Assembly (NCBI GenBank): GCA_963556145.1
Contig: OY744464.1
Location: 6,795,508-6,859,507 of the forward strand
DNA length: 64,000 nt
From: Hygrocybe punicea
Taxonomy: Eukaryota; Basidiomycota; Agaricomycetes; Agaricales; Hygrophoraceae
Reading direction: 5' to 3'
Shown: positions 1 through 10,100 of the stretch, piece after piece
Position numbering within the stretch: the stretch's first letter is position 1
Layout: each line of letters opens with the position of its first letter
Program-made: the position numbers and the translations under genes
Notes under the pieces: model-generated
Told to the model about the DNA's origin: nothing
The model's input: only the letters and a program-made list of their open reading frames with translations
Database searches by the model: none

Positions 1-398
1 CCTCTCCACCAAGCTCCGTCTTTTGATCAATGATGGACTTGAAAAAGTTTCAACTTGCCGTCCGACCCGTTTTTGCGCAATACCTGATGGTGGTACAATG
101 CCATGCCCATGTTCGTGATTACCACACGACGACCATTATTAGCGCAACACGCACGACAGTTTGCGAATAACATTTGTTAGCCCCATTCCTATCATGCCAA
201 TTTAGGCAATGTCACGCAGTCACCCGAGTGACCATGATCGTGTCACACCTGATATTTAGCCTCAGACTTGATTTCGCCCCGTCAACAAGGCAGCACGACC
301 GTGACTGTGCAGCGTAACTTTCCCTTGTTTCAGTCTTTCCTTTAATCTTTTTGACGCCCTACCTGTACTTTCAATATTACGACGCTCCACGAAATCTC
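1..398. other. Upstream region of the kinase gene, no gene seen
   Basis: No reading frame or known domain is convincing here. The stretch lies directly 5' of the kinase start codon at 399 and probably holds its promoter and 5' UTR. The 60 bases before the ATG are pyrimidine-rich (CCCTTGTTTCAGTCTTTCC and similar), as is common in fungal promoters. I see no TATA element I would defend. Confidence 0.4.
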
Positions 399-2281
399 AT
401 GGGTCTGGTTTGCTGTCGTCCACAGGTCTGTTTTCGTTTGTTCTCCCTAGCCAGGCACTGATCTCAATCTGTGGCTCCCAATAGCCTGTAGACTTCGATG
501 GCGATGTCAATCTCTTTCATTTTTCTCTTCTCCGTTGCGTAGGAAAGGGTGCTTTTGGCAAGGTCCGGCCTTTGTTTCTTCCGTTCGATTGCCCAACCTT
601 ACGCCTTCCTCAGGTCCGGGTCGTCCAGCATAAGCAGACTCGCGAGTTATATGCCCTCAAATACATCAACAAACACAAATGCGTCAAAATGAAAGCTGTA
701 TCAAACATTATCCAAGAACGCCGTCTACTTGAGGAGGCTCGTCTATCCCTTTTGTTTTTGACCTTTTCATTAATGTCTCATCAGATTGACCATCCCTATA
801 TCGTCAACATGCGATATGCCTTTCAGGATGACGAGAATTGCTTTTTCGTTCTGGATCTCATGCTCGGTGGGGATCTTCGATGTATGTCCAAATTCCTGCC
901 TGCTGCCCATACCCACGTCTCACCTTTCACCAGTTCATCTTGAGCGACTCGGCTCCTTAGCAGAGGAAACGGTTCGAATATATGTCGCCCAACTCGCTTC
1001 GGCCCTTGCATATCTTCATGATTGTCATATAATGCATCGGTATGTTTCTCGGCCTCTAGCATCGTCTGATCGCTAAAACTTTTGCTTCATATCAAGAGAC
1101 CTCAAGCCTGACAACATCCTTCTTGACGAATTGGGCAACGCGCATCTGACTGACTTTAACATCGCCGTTCATTATTCCGAACGTCGTCTGCACACCGGGG
1201 TTGCTGGTTCTCTAGCCTACATGGCTCCCGAAATTCTAGCCAAACGCGGCTACACCTATACCATCGATTGGTGGTCACTCGGTGTATGTGCATACGAACT
1301 GCTGTTTGGCCGGAGACCCTTCAGGGGCAAAAGCAACGCCGATCTAACGTACAGCATCTCTAAAGACCCTCTGAAATATCCGGAGGATTTCGAGCAAAAG
1401 TGTTCTCGCGTCGGACTGCAGGCATTGAAAGGGGTGAGTGAGCTGCTTGGATGTGTTTTCGGCATAGCCATTCTGGGCTTTGATGGCCCTGCATGATGAG
1501 ACCATTCAGAGACAGGGTTCGTTTAGATGATGATGATGGTGGATATGGATTGTGCCCCTTCACTCTTTTCATACATCGTTGTCTGATTTCGTCGCCATCA
1601 CTGATTCTTCCCTGCCCAATCACCAGCTGCTCGAACGGAAACCAACCAAACGACTAGGCTGCAAACCAAACGGTGAAGGATTTCAAGAGCTTCGATCACA
1701 TCCTTGGTTTCAGAGCATCAATTGGGATTTATTGGAGGCCAAGAAGTTGTCTCCATCTTTCGTTCCAGACGTACGTAACCTTCCTTAAGTGTATTTTTTT
1801 TTGCCCGACCTAACCTGTCTGAACACCACAGCCAAAAAAGGCGAACTTTGACGCTTCCGTGGAGTTGGAGGAACTTCTCTTGGAGGACAACCCGCTCAAG
1901 GCCAAAACACGGAAAGTGAACCAAAATAACTTGAGTCCCGAGATGAAACAAATGGAGGAGCAGTGCGTTTTTTTTTTGTTTTCCATCCGTCATCTTCCCA
2001 AACGTCGTCACGTTTTTTTTCGTAGATTCGCATCGTACGACTTCAAGATAATGCAACGTCGTTCCTATTTTCCGCACAATGAACACACGACGTCAACCAT
2101 TACAGCTACATCGTCGAACGAATCGCGACCAGTGACACCAGCGCCATTCGATCGGGTGCCCGACGGCACCCAAGAAGCAGATCACGATCCCCTCGGGAAC
2201 GGCGTGATCGCGGGGTTCGATGGCGTGGAATCTATTCAGTTGGAGAAGATGTTGTCTGAGAAAAGTCATCATCAAGAATGA
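399..2281 (+). CDS. YANK/STK32-like AGC serine/threonine protein kinase, nine exons
   Basis: Exons by splice logic: 399-425, 485-562, 614-736, 785-881, 934-1039, 1097-1433, 1627-1770, 1832-1962, 2026-2281. They sum to 1299 nt (432 codons plus stop) and every phase agrees. Kinase landmarks in order: glycine loop GKGAFGKV, catalytic-lysine strand LYALKYINK, HRDLKPDN catalytic loop, DFN in place of DFG, and GSLAYMAPE. DFN in the metal-binding position is typical of the YANK (STK32) family. The start MGLVCC places Gly2 for N-myristoylation beside Cys5 and Cys6 for palmitoylation, so membrane attachment is likely. The start is fixed because exon 2 (PVDFDGDVNLFHF) needs this short first exon. The intron at 737-784 would use a GC donor, is 48 nt and stop-free, so reading through it stays in frame. 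The C-terminal tail after the kinase domain is Ser/Thr-rich. Substrates cannot be read from sequence. Confidence 0.93.
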
Positions 2282-3043
2282 TATATATATATATCCCAGG
2301 AGTGAGTTCGGCTTTCTTTGATCATCAATATTTTCGATATTTGACATGTTTTATGTATATTTAGAACCAAACTCGGAGCGAAATTCCCCCCCCCATCCCT
2401 ATTCCTCTCATCTATTGATATATCACATTCCTTAATTATCGACTGCCCGTCCCCACCCTCCCCTCACCCCCCTCCCTCCTGTTAAGTTATTTAGCTGCTT
2501 TCCCATCACTCTCGCCTTGCATCGCATTTCCTCACCCAACATTTTTTTTCTACCCCCTAGTCAGTAGTATCCCGTAGTGGCCCAATTTTCTATAGTAAGT
2601 AGTAGATTGGGTTCCTTTCTCTCAGGAAGTTTGGGTACGTTTTTTTTTGTTTTGACTCATTTGGGATAACCGAGGTTATTTGGACATGTGTATGTGTTCA
2701 TCATTTGCTACCATTTTATATCTATCCCCACCTTGTCGAAAGTATTTTATGATTTGGGAATGCATGCGGAAAATAGACAGTAATAATGGTAACTGAGTTT
2801 TTGGAAATAATTATTGCTGTTTTCAGTAAATCTTGCTGGAGCCTGTATTTTTTAAATAACTAATGACATACTGTATGGATTCTTTAAGGTGTTGACAGGG
2901 AGGAATCATCTATTTTACAAGGGCTAGGCAGCCCCCATGTGTAATTTCTGAAGCATACATGTATTACAAAAGATATAAACAATTCACCTTGTTTGCAGTC
3001 CCCTATTCTAATCACACATATTCAGTTGTCTTTCAAGTGGACA
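2282..3043. other. 3' flank of the kinase gene, non-coding
   Basis: A short (AT)n run follows the stop codon at once. Pyrimidine-rich and then AT-rich sequence follows, with no convincing frame. The first few hundred bases are presumably 3' UTR. The remainder holds nothing I recognise. Confidence 0.5.
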
Positions 3044-3260
3044 CAGTGCACAAAATAACCTTTGAGCATCGTACAAATACATTGCTAATACATTACAAAT
3101 TTTGAATTTGGAAATCTTCAAATCATATGAAGTAATGCCAGTACTCCATATGGTAATCTTGGTACTCCATAAGGTTAAAGAATTTGTAGACTCTCAAATT
3201 CAAAATGTGGAATGTTTTAGTAATGTATTTGTATCATGCTAAAATCTTATTTTGCACGCT
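3044..3260. repeat. Imperfect inverted repeat, MITE-like
   Basis: The left arm (about 3044-3108) reads AGTGCACAAAATAACC and onward. It matches the reverse complement of the right arm (about 3196-3260) at roughly 80 percent by eye, including the shared block ACAAATACATT. The arms enclose about 87 bp of AT-rich DNA. The foldback structure suggests a MITE, but I found no clear target duplication, so its class is open. Confidence 0.55.
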
Positions 3261-3708
3261 GTGGGAGTAAGGTGTCTGCAGCCCAGAAATGAATTTAGAA
3301 GCTGGGCCCAGAAATGAAAAAATGTATATCAATGAAAGGTGCAAATAGAGGCTGCAGAAGAAAAGAGGCTGCAGAACCATAAGAGGCTAATGGGATGTTT
3401 TTTTTTGCTTGTAGCTATGTGGCCAAAGAAGGGGAGTGTGCATGAGAATGAATCAAAATAAGAATGAAGAAGAAACAGAAGGTGGGCGATAGGCCAAGAA
3501 ACAGTGAGCTGTGAAGCGATGGGAAGCAGCCATGGAAGACATCAACATCACCTGTAATGCAGGGTGGTGGCAGATGTAGATGCGCCATGCATCAGAAGCC
3601 CAACAGCCAATACTCTGAATCAAATATGGGGGCACACCAGCATTGGTGAGGTCTGTGGCACTGCCGGAACAAAGGGAGTGACCACCAATGGAAGGGTCAA
3701 GGCAGCAG
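3261..3708. other. Non-coding, short repeated words
   Basis: It contains repeated GAGGCTGCAGAA and CCAGAAATGAA words, then leads into the 44-bp tandem array. No supported gene is present. Confidence 0.4.
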
Positions 3709-3928
3709 AACTTTGGCCCAATGGTCTGAGATGGGTGACAATACCCCAGCAGAACTTTGGCCCAATGGTCTGAGACAGGTAACAATACATCCAAAGAACT
3801 TCGGCCCAATGGTCTGAGATGGGTAACAATACCCCAGCAGAACTTCAGCCCATCGGTCTCATATGGGTAATGATACCCCCATAGAACTTCAGCCAAATGG
3901 TCTCATATGGATAACACTATTCTGGCTC
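3709..3928. repeat. Minisatellite, 44-bp unit, five copies
   Basis: Units begin with AACTT(T/C)GGCCCAATGG at 3709, 3753, 3797, 3841 and 3885, so the period is exactly 44 bp each time. The first three copies are nearly identical and the last two diverge. Open frames crossing the array only reflect the repeat. The copies are contiguous without unique spacers, so this is not a CRISPR array. Confidence 0.9.
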
Positions 3929-3940
3929 AAACCTTGGCCC

Positions 3941-4070
3941 ACCGTGTTTTTCTTTATTGTTGTCCTTTGAGGCAATATTTCATCTGTGCTATGTTTGTCC
4001 ACATTAGGGTTGAAATGCCACAAGAATCATGATTATGAGCTCAAAGGACAAAAATAAAGAAAAACATGGT
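3941..4070. repeat. Short foldback element with 30-bp arms
   Basis: The left arm at 3942-3971 (CCGTGTTTTTCTTTATTG...) is the near-perfect reverse complement of the right arm at 4040-4069 (...AATAAAGAAAAACATGG), around a loop of about 70 bp. It resembles a small MITE. No target duplication was resolved. Confidence 0.6.
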
Positions 4071-4399
4071 ATATGTACTTTTAGCCCTTGAAAAAATGAA
4101 CAAATTTCTCCCTACAATCTTTTTCATAGGAGTTCATTTGATGCCATAATTTGACAATATCATTTTGGGTGTCAAAAAGTACTGGTTTACCTTTTGTTTC
4201 ATCCACAAGTCACCAAATACAAAATATGGTCCAAATGTAATGATAGCAGTAGATAGCCCTTGAGAAATAGTACAACTTTCCCTCTGTAACCATGTTAATC
4301 CATGCAGTACTTCATGAGATACAAGGTAGAGCACAGAAAATTTCACAAAGTCCATATTATTTTAATTGATCAAAAAACTTCCACAAGTGTCAAGCTCAC
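4071..4399. other. AT-rich non-coding DNA
   Basis: No supported gene or repeat. It runs into the purine-rich block that starts the interrupted host repeat HR1. Confidence 0.4.
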
Positions 4400-4587
4400 T
4401 ACAAATGACTGTAAATAGTAAAGGGAAGGACGCAGGTGAGAGGAAGGTGGCAGTGGGAGTGGAGGAAGGTGGGAGCAGGAGAAGGGAGTGGGAGTGGGAG
4501 AAGAAGGAAGGTGGGATGGCAGCAGGGAGAGGGAGAGGGAGAGGGAGAGGGAGAGGGAGGAGGAGAGGGAGGAGAGTGGGATGTATA
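4400..4587 (+). repeat. Host repeat HR1, left part, with GA-rich microsatellite
   Basis: The stretch AATAGTAAAGGG...GGTGAGAGGAAGG...GAGTGGGATGTATA is homologous, in reverse orientation, to 39600-39690. The (GAGAGG)n tract at about 4524-4575 is specific to this copy. HR1 is cut after 4587 by hAT E and resumes at 17202. Reading frames across the purine tract are artefacts. Confidence 0.75.
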
Positions 4588-4645
4588 TAGTGAATGGCAT
4601 GGGTATGGGTAAACCTGTGGTTTTCGCCATGGGTTTAGCCACGGT

Positions 4646-6536
4646 GGAGTGGGTCCAAGGGTGCTCATGGAATCAGACATGGAATCAGTCTGAATGGTAT
4701 GGAATAGGGTCTGTCTACTACAGGCCACTGCTAGATAAGGGAACCAACCATGGGACTCAGGTCACGTGACAAGACAGGCACTACCACTACAAGTGCCCCC
4801 CTTCTCTGTAGTGACACCCTCATCGCTAACAAAAGACAAGCAAAACAAAGAGAGCAGAAACAAGGGGAGGAAGCTGAAGGGGCTGGAAGGAAAGCAGGAA
4901 ACAGAAGGGGAACACAAAGCACACAAAATAAAAGCAAAGAAAACAGGCATAGACTAGTCTACCCCAGATGGATCTAATAATGGTGGATCATGGTGAAAAA
5001 AAGGTGGGGAAATAGTGGTAGAATGTGGAAAAGGAAGCGGCACGGCATGGCGTGGGGCCAGGGGGTGAATCCTTGGGCGTGGGTCAACGTGAGGGGATGT
5101 GGGGCCACCATATGATGCATGGGCAAGGCCACAAATGCGAATGCTTGGGGTATGGCCATCGTGGTATGTCACGTGGGTGGGGCCATGGCCATGGGGGCAG
5201 GGCGGATGGATTCGCGTCATTGAGTATGTGGTTGGGGGTCATCGTATCGCGGGGATGGGCCATTGTGGTGGTGGTGCATGGACTCATGAGGGTGTGGAAT
5301 GTGGGGCCATGTGTGTATAAATGGGGTATGGAGGGGCAGGTTGTATCATTCGCGCTGGGCCAGTTTTGCCGCTTGGTACTGGCATGGAGGCAGTCAATTG
5401 CGTTGGGAATGGTCGTGTGGGCCCATAAAATGAGTTGATGTGGGGCTCGCGGCTACGTGCATATGTGGAGCATTGTCGCATGTCGTTGGATGGGGTGGTA
5501 CACATCGTTCGCGTGCACATGGGTTTTTGGGGTAGTGCAAGGATGGCAGATGCAAGTGAGCTTGTGTGGACATGTTGTGTTGGGCCCATGGGATCGAGGA
5601 AGAAGGTGCTGGTGCGGGCGAGGAGCGTTAGCTGATGTGATGACGTGGCAGGCAGACGATGCGGCAAAGGATGGTTGGGGGTGGGAACGGGGTTGGTGAG
5701 GATGGCACAGGTGAACACAGAGCTGCTAGGGTTGCAATATGGATGCGGGGGCATTGTGAGTGTCTGTGTGTTCAGTAATGTACCTGTGGGGGTCCGAATA
5801 TAAAATGGGAGGTCCAAGATGGGGATGGTAACGTTGAGGGCGTGTCTTGCTGCGTGGCGGCATTGTTGGATGTGCTGTTGTAGTAGGAGGTCATGTGATA
5901 GGATCCCACGGTTCGTAGGATTACATAGTAGAGTACACTTGTTTGTAGAGACTCAGCTTATCATACCATGATGTTCACCCCATGACACCCTGAGTGGGCT
6001 CCCCTGCCCACTCCACCGTCCAGCTTGGCAACCTTGTGGGGGTCTCATAATGAATGTGGGGTGCAGTGGGTGCACATGGGTGGTCAGATTTCTGGTAGGT
6101 GAGAAGGGTGACACGGTTTCGTGAAGTGGCTGTGCATAATGTTGAGGTTGTATGAAAAGTCATGAGGATGGTCGTGGGGTGTGTAGCAGGATACGGACAT
6201 AACACTTGAGCCTTTGGACACTGTTTTTTGTAAGGTTTTGCATTGGGGTGCTGCATGGAATTGCGCGGGTGAGTTCTTGGGGAGTTCTCTGTTCTCAAAA
6301 ATCTGTTTCTGTAGTCAAGCTCAGTCTGTGGGTGGAATGGGTTGGTCTCCTTCAGATGCGTGGGTCGAATCATGCTCTCATCACCACGATGGAGTGGGTC
6401 CGAGGGTGCTCACAGAATTGGACATGGAATCAGTCTGAATGGTATGGAATAGGGTCTGTCTACTACAGGCCACTGCTAGATAATGGAACCAACCATGGGA
6501 CTCAGGTCACATGACAGGACAGGCACTACCACTACA
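4646..6536 (-). mobile_element. Non-autonomous LTR retroelement related to Gypsy1 (LARD/TRIM type)
   Basis: Two 146-bp direct repeats (4646-4791 and 6391-6536) are over 90 percent alike by eye. They are flanked by perfect 5-bp duplications ACGGT (4641-4645 and 6537-6541). On the minus strand each LTR starts TGTAGTGGTAGTGCCTG and contains a TCACGTGACC-type box, like the LTR of Gypsy1 (TGTAGTAGATGTACCTGG...TCACGTGACT). Four nucleotides after the minus-strand 5' LTR comes TGGTGATGAGAGC, identical to the primer-binding site of Gypsy1. The 1.6-kb interior encodes no gag or pol domain. Its longest frame (5284-5817, minus) is Pro/Thr-rich low complexity and probably not a gene. Confidence 0.85.
5879..6015 (+). 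mobile_element. Possible divergent solo LTR inside the LARD interior
   Basis: TGTAGTAGGAGGTCATGTGATAGG followed by CCCACGGTTCG copies the order of motifs at the start of the Gypsy1 LTR (TGTAGTAGATG, TCACGTGACTAGG, CCCACGGTTG). The 3' limit is a guess from the 146-bp LTR length. No target duplication was found. Confidence 0.35.
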
Positions 6537-6541
6537 ACGGT

Positions 6542-7525
6542 GATACGGTTTCCATGTCTATGACCCCAGATAAAGAGGTAATAAAAGATGAAAATGTCGC
6601 AAAGGTGCAAACGGGACTTGGGACACTCCCGACGATAACGCGATAATACACCATAATATGCGCGATTAAATAAACAAACACAAAGAGTCACGAGATAATG
6701 CGATATTGCAATGCAGTGATAAACAAGGATTGGAAGGCTTAGCTGGGTGCCCTAGATGACAGTGCGATATGTGGTGATGATGTGACGAGATGAAGGTTCT
6801 GCACTACGACTTAGGTCGCGATAGTGGAGAGTATGCTATGAGAAAAGATGCCAATTTGAGTGGGAATGACTGGATCTTTAAACTTAAGATGGAAACTAGT
6901 GGAGAGGGGAGGACTGGGTTCTTGTTCTATTTTCTACTACGGGACATTTTTTTATACTTTAGAGGGATAGGGGTTTAAGAATGGACAAGTGAAATAGAAA
7001 CATGGTGAGATATCACATGAAAGCAATGAAATGGTAATGGAATGACGTAGGATGAAATAATAGCGAATATCACATGAAAGTCAGCGAAAAGAAGAAGATA
7101 AACCGGATGAATTACATTTCTGGTATTGGATTCGGTGTCCGAATGTGTAGGACGTGTTTAGCAGTGGTGTTTCAGCATATTGAGACCAGGTTGTTCGGTT
7201 AAGATGCAGTGAAGATGTCGAAGTCACACGTGCGTAGATTGGCATAAGTTGCGCAGGTCGCGCGCGGTGCGCTGATGTTTCACACGTATGTGGGTCGTGG
7301 AAGAGTCGTAGGGAAACTAGGATTGACCATATGAGATTCCGTGCCAAAAGGGAGAGACTGCATATCAACGGGTCCAGGTCACACTTTTGTGACCTGCGGC
7401 TGTACCCATACCCACGACGGGTAACCTGTGACTACAGGTCACACAAGTGACGCATCGTGTTCAAGTTGAACGCAACATGTTGAATGATAAGGCAGAGACC
7501 AGTACAAAGCTGGTCTGTGCTAAAG
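6542..7525. other. Unique interior of hAT E, no gene seen
   Basis: Mixed-composition DNA with words such as CACATGAAAG repeated near 7010-7080, and a GGTCACA...TGTGACC palindrome at about 7376-7402. No frame resembles a known protein. Confidence 0.4.
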
Positions 7526-7961
7526 GTAAGTTTTTTTCTTTCATTTACATCATTACTTATGAAATTTACAGATACAACTACATCTTCACCCAAGAAATGC
7601 AAATGCAGACACAGATGCAAATGGCCACGATGAAAATTATGACAATGCAAATGACGACGACTAAAACGATGATGACGACTAAAACAACAACGATAACGAC
7701 GACAATGATGGCGAGTGCAAGGGCCACATTGGCAACGCCAAGCAAAGCAAGCCTGGGGGAGTGGTGCACCCACCCCCCGGTCGCCAGGTGAGTCTACGAC
7801 GAATCTATCATTTCATTCATTTGCCACTTACTGGCAATTCCCCCAGCCCAGGACCACCATTAACAACTATAACCCATGTGTCCAACGATGCAGCCTCCAC
7901 CCGCCCGTCGATATGTCTGGATCGGTGCACCACGCCGGGCCAGCCCGTTCCACCTCGCAAA
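7526..7961 (+). other. Repeat-rich exon-like segment of hAT E with two introns
   Basis: Predicted introns are 7526-7571 and 7788-7846, the latter CAG|GTGAGT...CCCCCAG. Between them lies a (GACGAC/AAAC)n trinucleotide tract, then GTGGTGCACCCACC encoding S-G-A-P-T-P in the frame shared with the other hAT cargo units. The first exon contains stops in most frames, so a protein product is doubtful. Conserved splice sites nonetheless argue for transcription. Confidence 0.45.
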
Positions 7962-7969
7962 CACACGGT
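7953..7969 (+). repeat. Nested palindrome of hAT E, left piece (17 bp)
   Basis: CCTCGCAAACACACGGT is the left part of a 52-bp palindrome whose right part is 16970-17004 (core ACGTCAATTGACATG, end GCGAGG). hAT F inserted inside it and duplicated CACACGGT. Removing F and one duplicate rebuilds a 52-bp module. Confidence 0.8.
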
Positions 7970-8080
7970 TAGTGAATGGCACAGGTAACCTGTGGGTATT
8001 CCATGGCTACCCATACCTGTACCTGTGGAAACCCGCGGGTTTACCCACGGGTCTATGCCAGAAGGCCCAACCTCCCATTA

Positions 8081-8133
8081 CCTCGCGAACACAGCAACGA
8101 CGTCAATTGATGTCGCACTGCATCTTTGCGAGG
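8081..8133. repeat. 53-bp nested palindrome of hAT F
   Basis: Outer arms CCTCGCGAA and TTTGCGAGG; inner core GACGTCAATTGATGTC. Same length and architecture as the modules at 9320, 24897, 37359, 59891 and 60260. Confidence 0.85.
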
Positions 8134-9009
8134 TGATGTGGGTGGGCCGCCTCATCTCCTCCTCATCTCCCCCTCGTCTCCTAGATGGTATCCTCACGGA
8201 CACGGTGCCGGTGTCGATTGGCATGGTGACGCTGGTTCACGAGGTGGGTTGAGGGCGTGTCTGGTGGTCGTTTGGCCGGCACTGCTCTTGGCATCTGCCA
8301 TTGGCCCACTGGTTGAGGGGGGTGGGTGTGGGTGTGGGGGTTGGGGAGCATCTGCGGCTGTAGTCAGTAGCGTAGCAATGTATAATTATAATAAAAGACA
8401 TACCTGTTGCAGCGGGTGGTGGGTGCACCACCCCCGCTGCTCTTCTCTTTGCCTTCATTGTCCATTGCTGCCACGCTTGCCGTCGTCGTCGTTTGCTATC
8501 ACCCTGGCTTGCCATTGTCATTTGCGATCGTCGTGACTAGTGTTTTAAAGTCCAGTCCATAGGACTGGAAAAAAACCGGAACTGGACCGGACCCAACCGC
8601 AAAAAAACCGGACCACTGGTTGCGGTTGGGCCACTTTTGGGAGGTTGCCAGTTGCGGTTTCCCAATGTGGACGAAGCTTACACAACCGGATTTTTTCAAC
8701 ACCACTACAAGGTTGACCGATGGTGGCAAATGACGACGATGGCAGCAAAATGGCGGCGTCACGAGGGAACGCAAAACGAGAACAGGCAGCAGGGGTTGGC
8801 GCGCCCATCCTGCTGCAGAAGGTAAGTGGTTTCAATCGTGGTTTATTGTCTATTTACACTAACGTGATGACAACAATGACGGAGAATGGCAACAACGATG
8901 ACGGACAACAATGGGATTTGGGGAGAAGGGCAGCGGGGGGCCGGTGCATCCAACCCCTGTTGCAGTATGTAAGTTTTTGTTTTTTGTTTTTTTGTTTTCT
9001 CAGCTACTA

Positions 9010-9300
9010 ATTACACAAACGACAACAACAGCAGTACCAACACAAACAACACAAGCACCCGACGAGGACAACAGGCGGCAAGGATGAGGATGACAACGAC
9101 GGCCACCACCACCACCCCAACAACAACAACAACACCCACGGCCCTCCAAATGGGACGACGACAATAACAACATCAACCACGAACATCACCACCACCACCA
9201 CTACCACCACCACCATCACCACCACAACGCAGACAATGACCGTCACAACCACAACCACCACAACCACAACCACAACCATGACAATGGCCACGGCCATCCC
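9010..9300. repeat. Trinucleotide tract (CAA/CAC/ACG)n
   Basis: A run of roughly 290 bp of related triplets in hAT A. Both strands have long artefactual frames (Thr/His/Asn-rich on plus, Val/Gly-rich on minus). Confidence 0.8.
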
Positions 9301-9319
9301 ACCACCAACCCCCAACATA

Positions 9320-9372
9320 CCTCGCGGATGCGCACCGCCACATCAATCGACGTCGGCGCTGCAACCACGAGG
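9320..9372. repeat. 53-bp nested palindrome of hAT A
   Basis: Outer CCTCGCGG...CCACGAGG; inner ACATCAATCGACGT. Lies downstream of two splice-donor blocks, as in the sister elements. Confidence 0.8.
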
Positions 9373-10100
9373 TAACCGGGACTTGGAGGATGGCCGTGTT
9401 GGGCACCCACCACAACACCAGCAACAGGGCCACCAACGCACCAATGCATCCACAACCACCCATGCACCCAACAGAGCGGCCAACACGTCTGCGCCTACCC
9501 GTGCACCCAACGCGATCACCAACGTGCTCAAAATTGTGGCCGCCAACTACCAACTTGAACATGCTGGGGCCACCAACGCCCCATTTTATTTATTAAAATT
9601 TAATACATTAGTTGGTAGTTAGTGTATTTACTTCAGTTCTGACCGGTTTCAACTGGTTTAGCAACCAGTTAATGGAAGGACCAGTTAAATCTGGTTAGAA
9701 GACAGCAACTGAACTGCAAGAGACCGGTTCTGAGTGGTTGAGTCTAGGTTGTGCCATCTTGTGGTGTTATGGCAACCGGTGTAGTAGATGTACCTGGACA
9801 GTCACGTGACTAGGATTCCCACGGTTGTGTTTCCTTAGTAGTACAGATCTCGTGTTGTAGTGATTATCATCACCATCATCACTCGATTCCATCCCAGTTC
9901 CCTCAGCTGACTCCGTCCCTCCACAAAGTGGTGATGAGAGCGAACTTCGACACCCACGCCATCTGAACGCTTCCCACAGAACTGAGCACCGAGCACCGAG
10001 CACTGCGAACCGTGAACCGAGTACCGTGAACCGAAACACCCACAACCGAGAACCGCGCACCGAGAACAAACGTACATTACCCAACTACCGGTACCACAAA

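Noticed and set aside
3453..3896. 147-codon minus-strand frame
   Set aside because: It reads across the 44-bp minisatellite and repeats the same peptide; a repeat shadow.
3709..3928. CRISPR-like regular repeats
   Set aside because: Units are contiguous 44-mers without unique spacers in a eukaryotic sequence.
4399..4728. Ser/Pro/Leu-rich and Glu/Arg/Gly-rich frames over the GA tract
   Set aside because: Products of a purine microsatellite; no conserved part.
9007..9318. Val/Gly-rich minus-strand frame in hAT A
   Set aside because: Antisense of a CAA/CAC/ACG tract.
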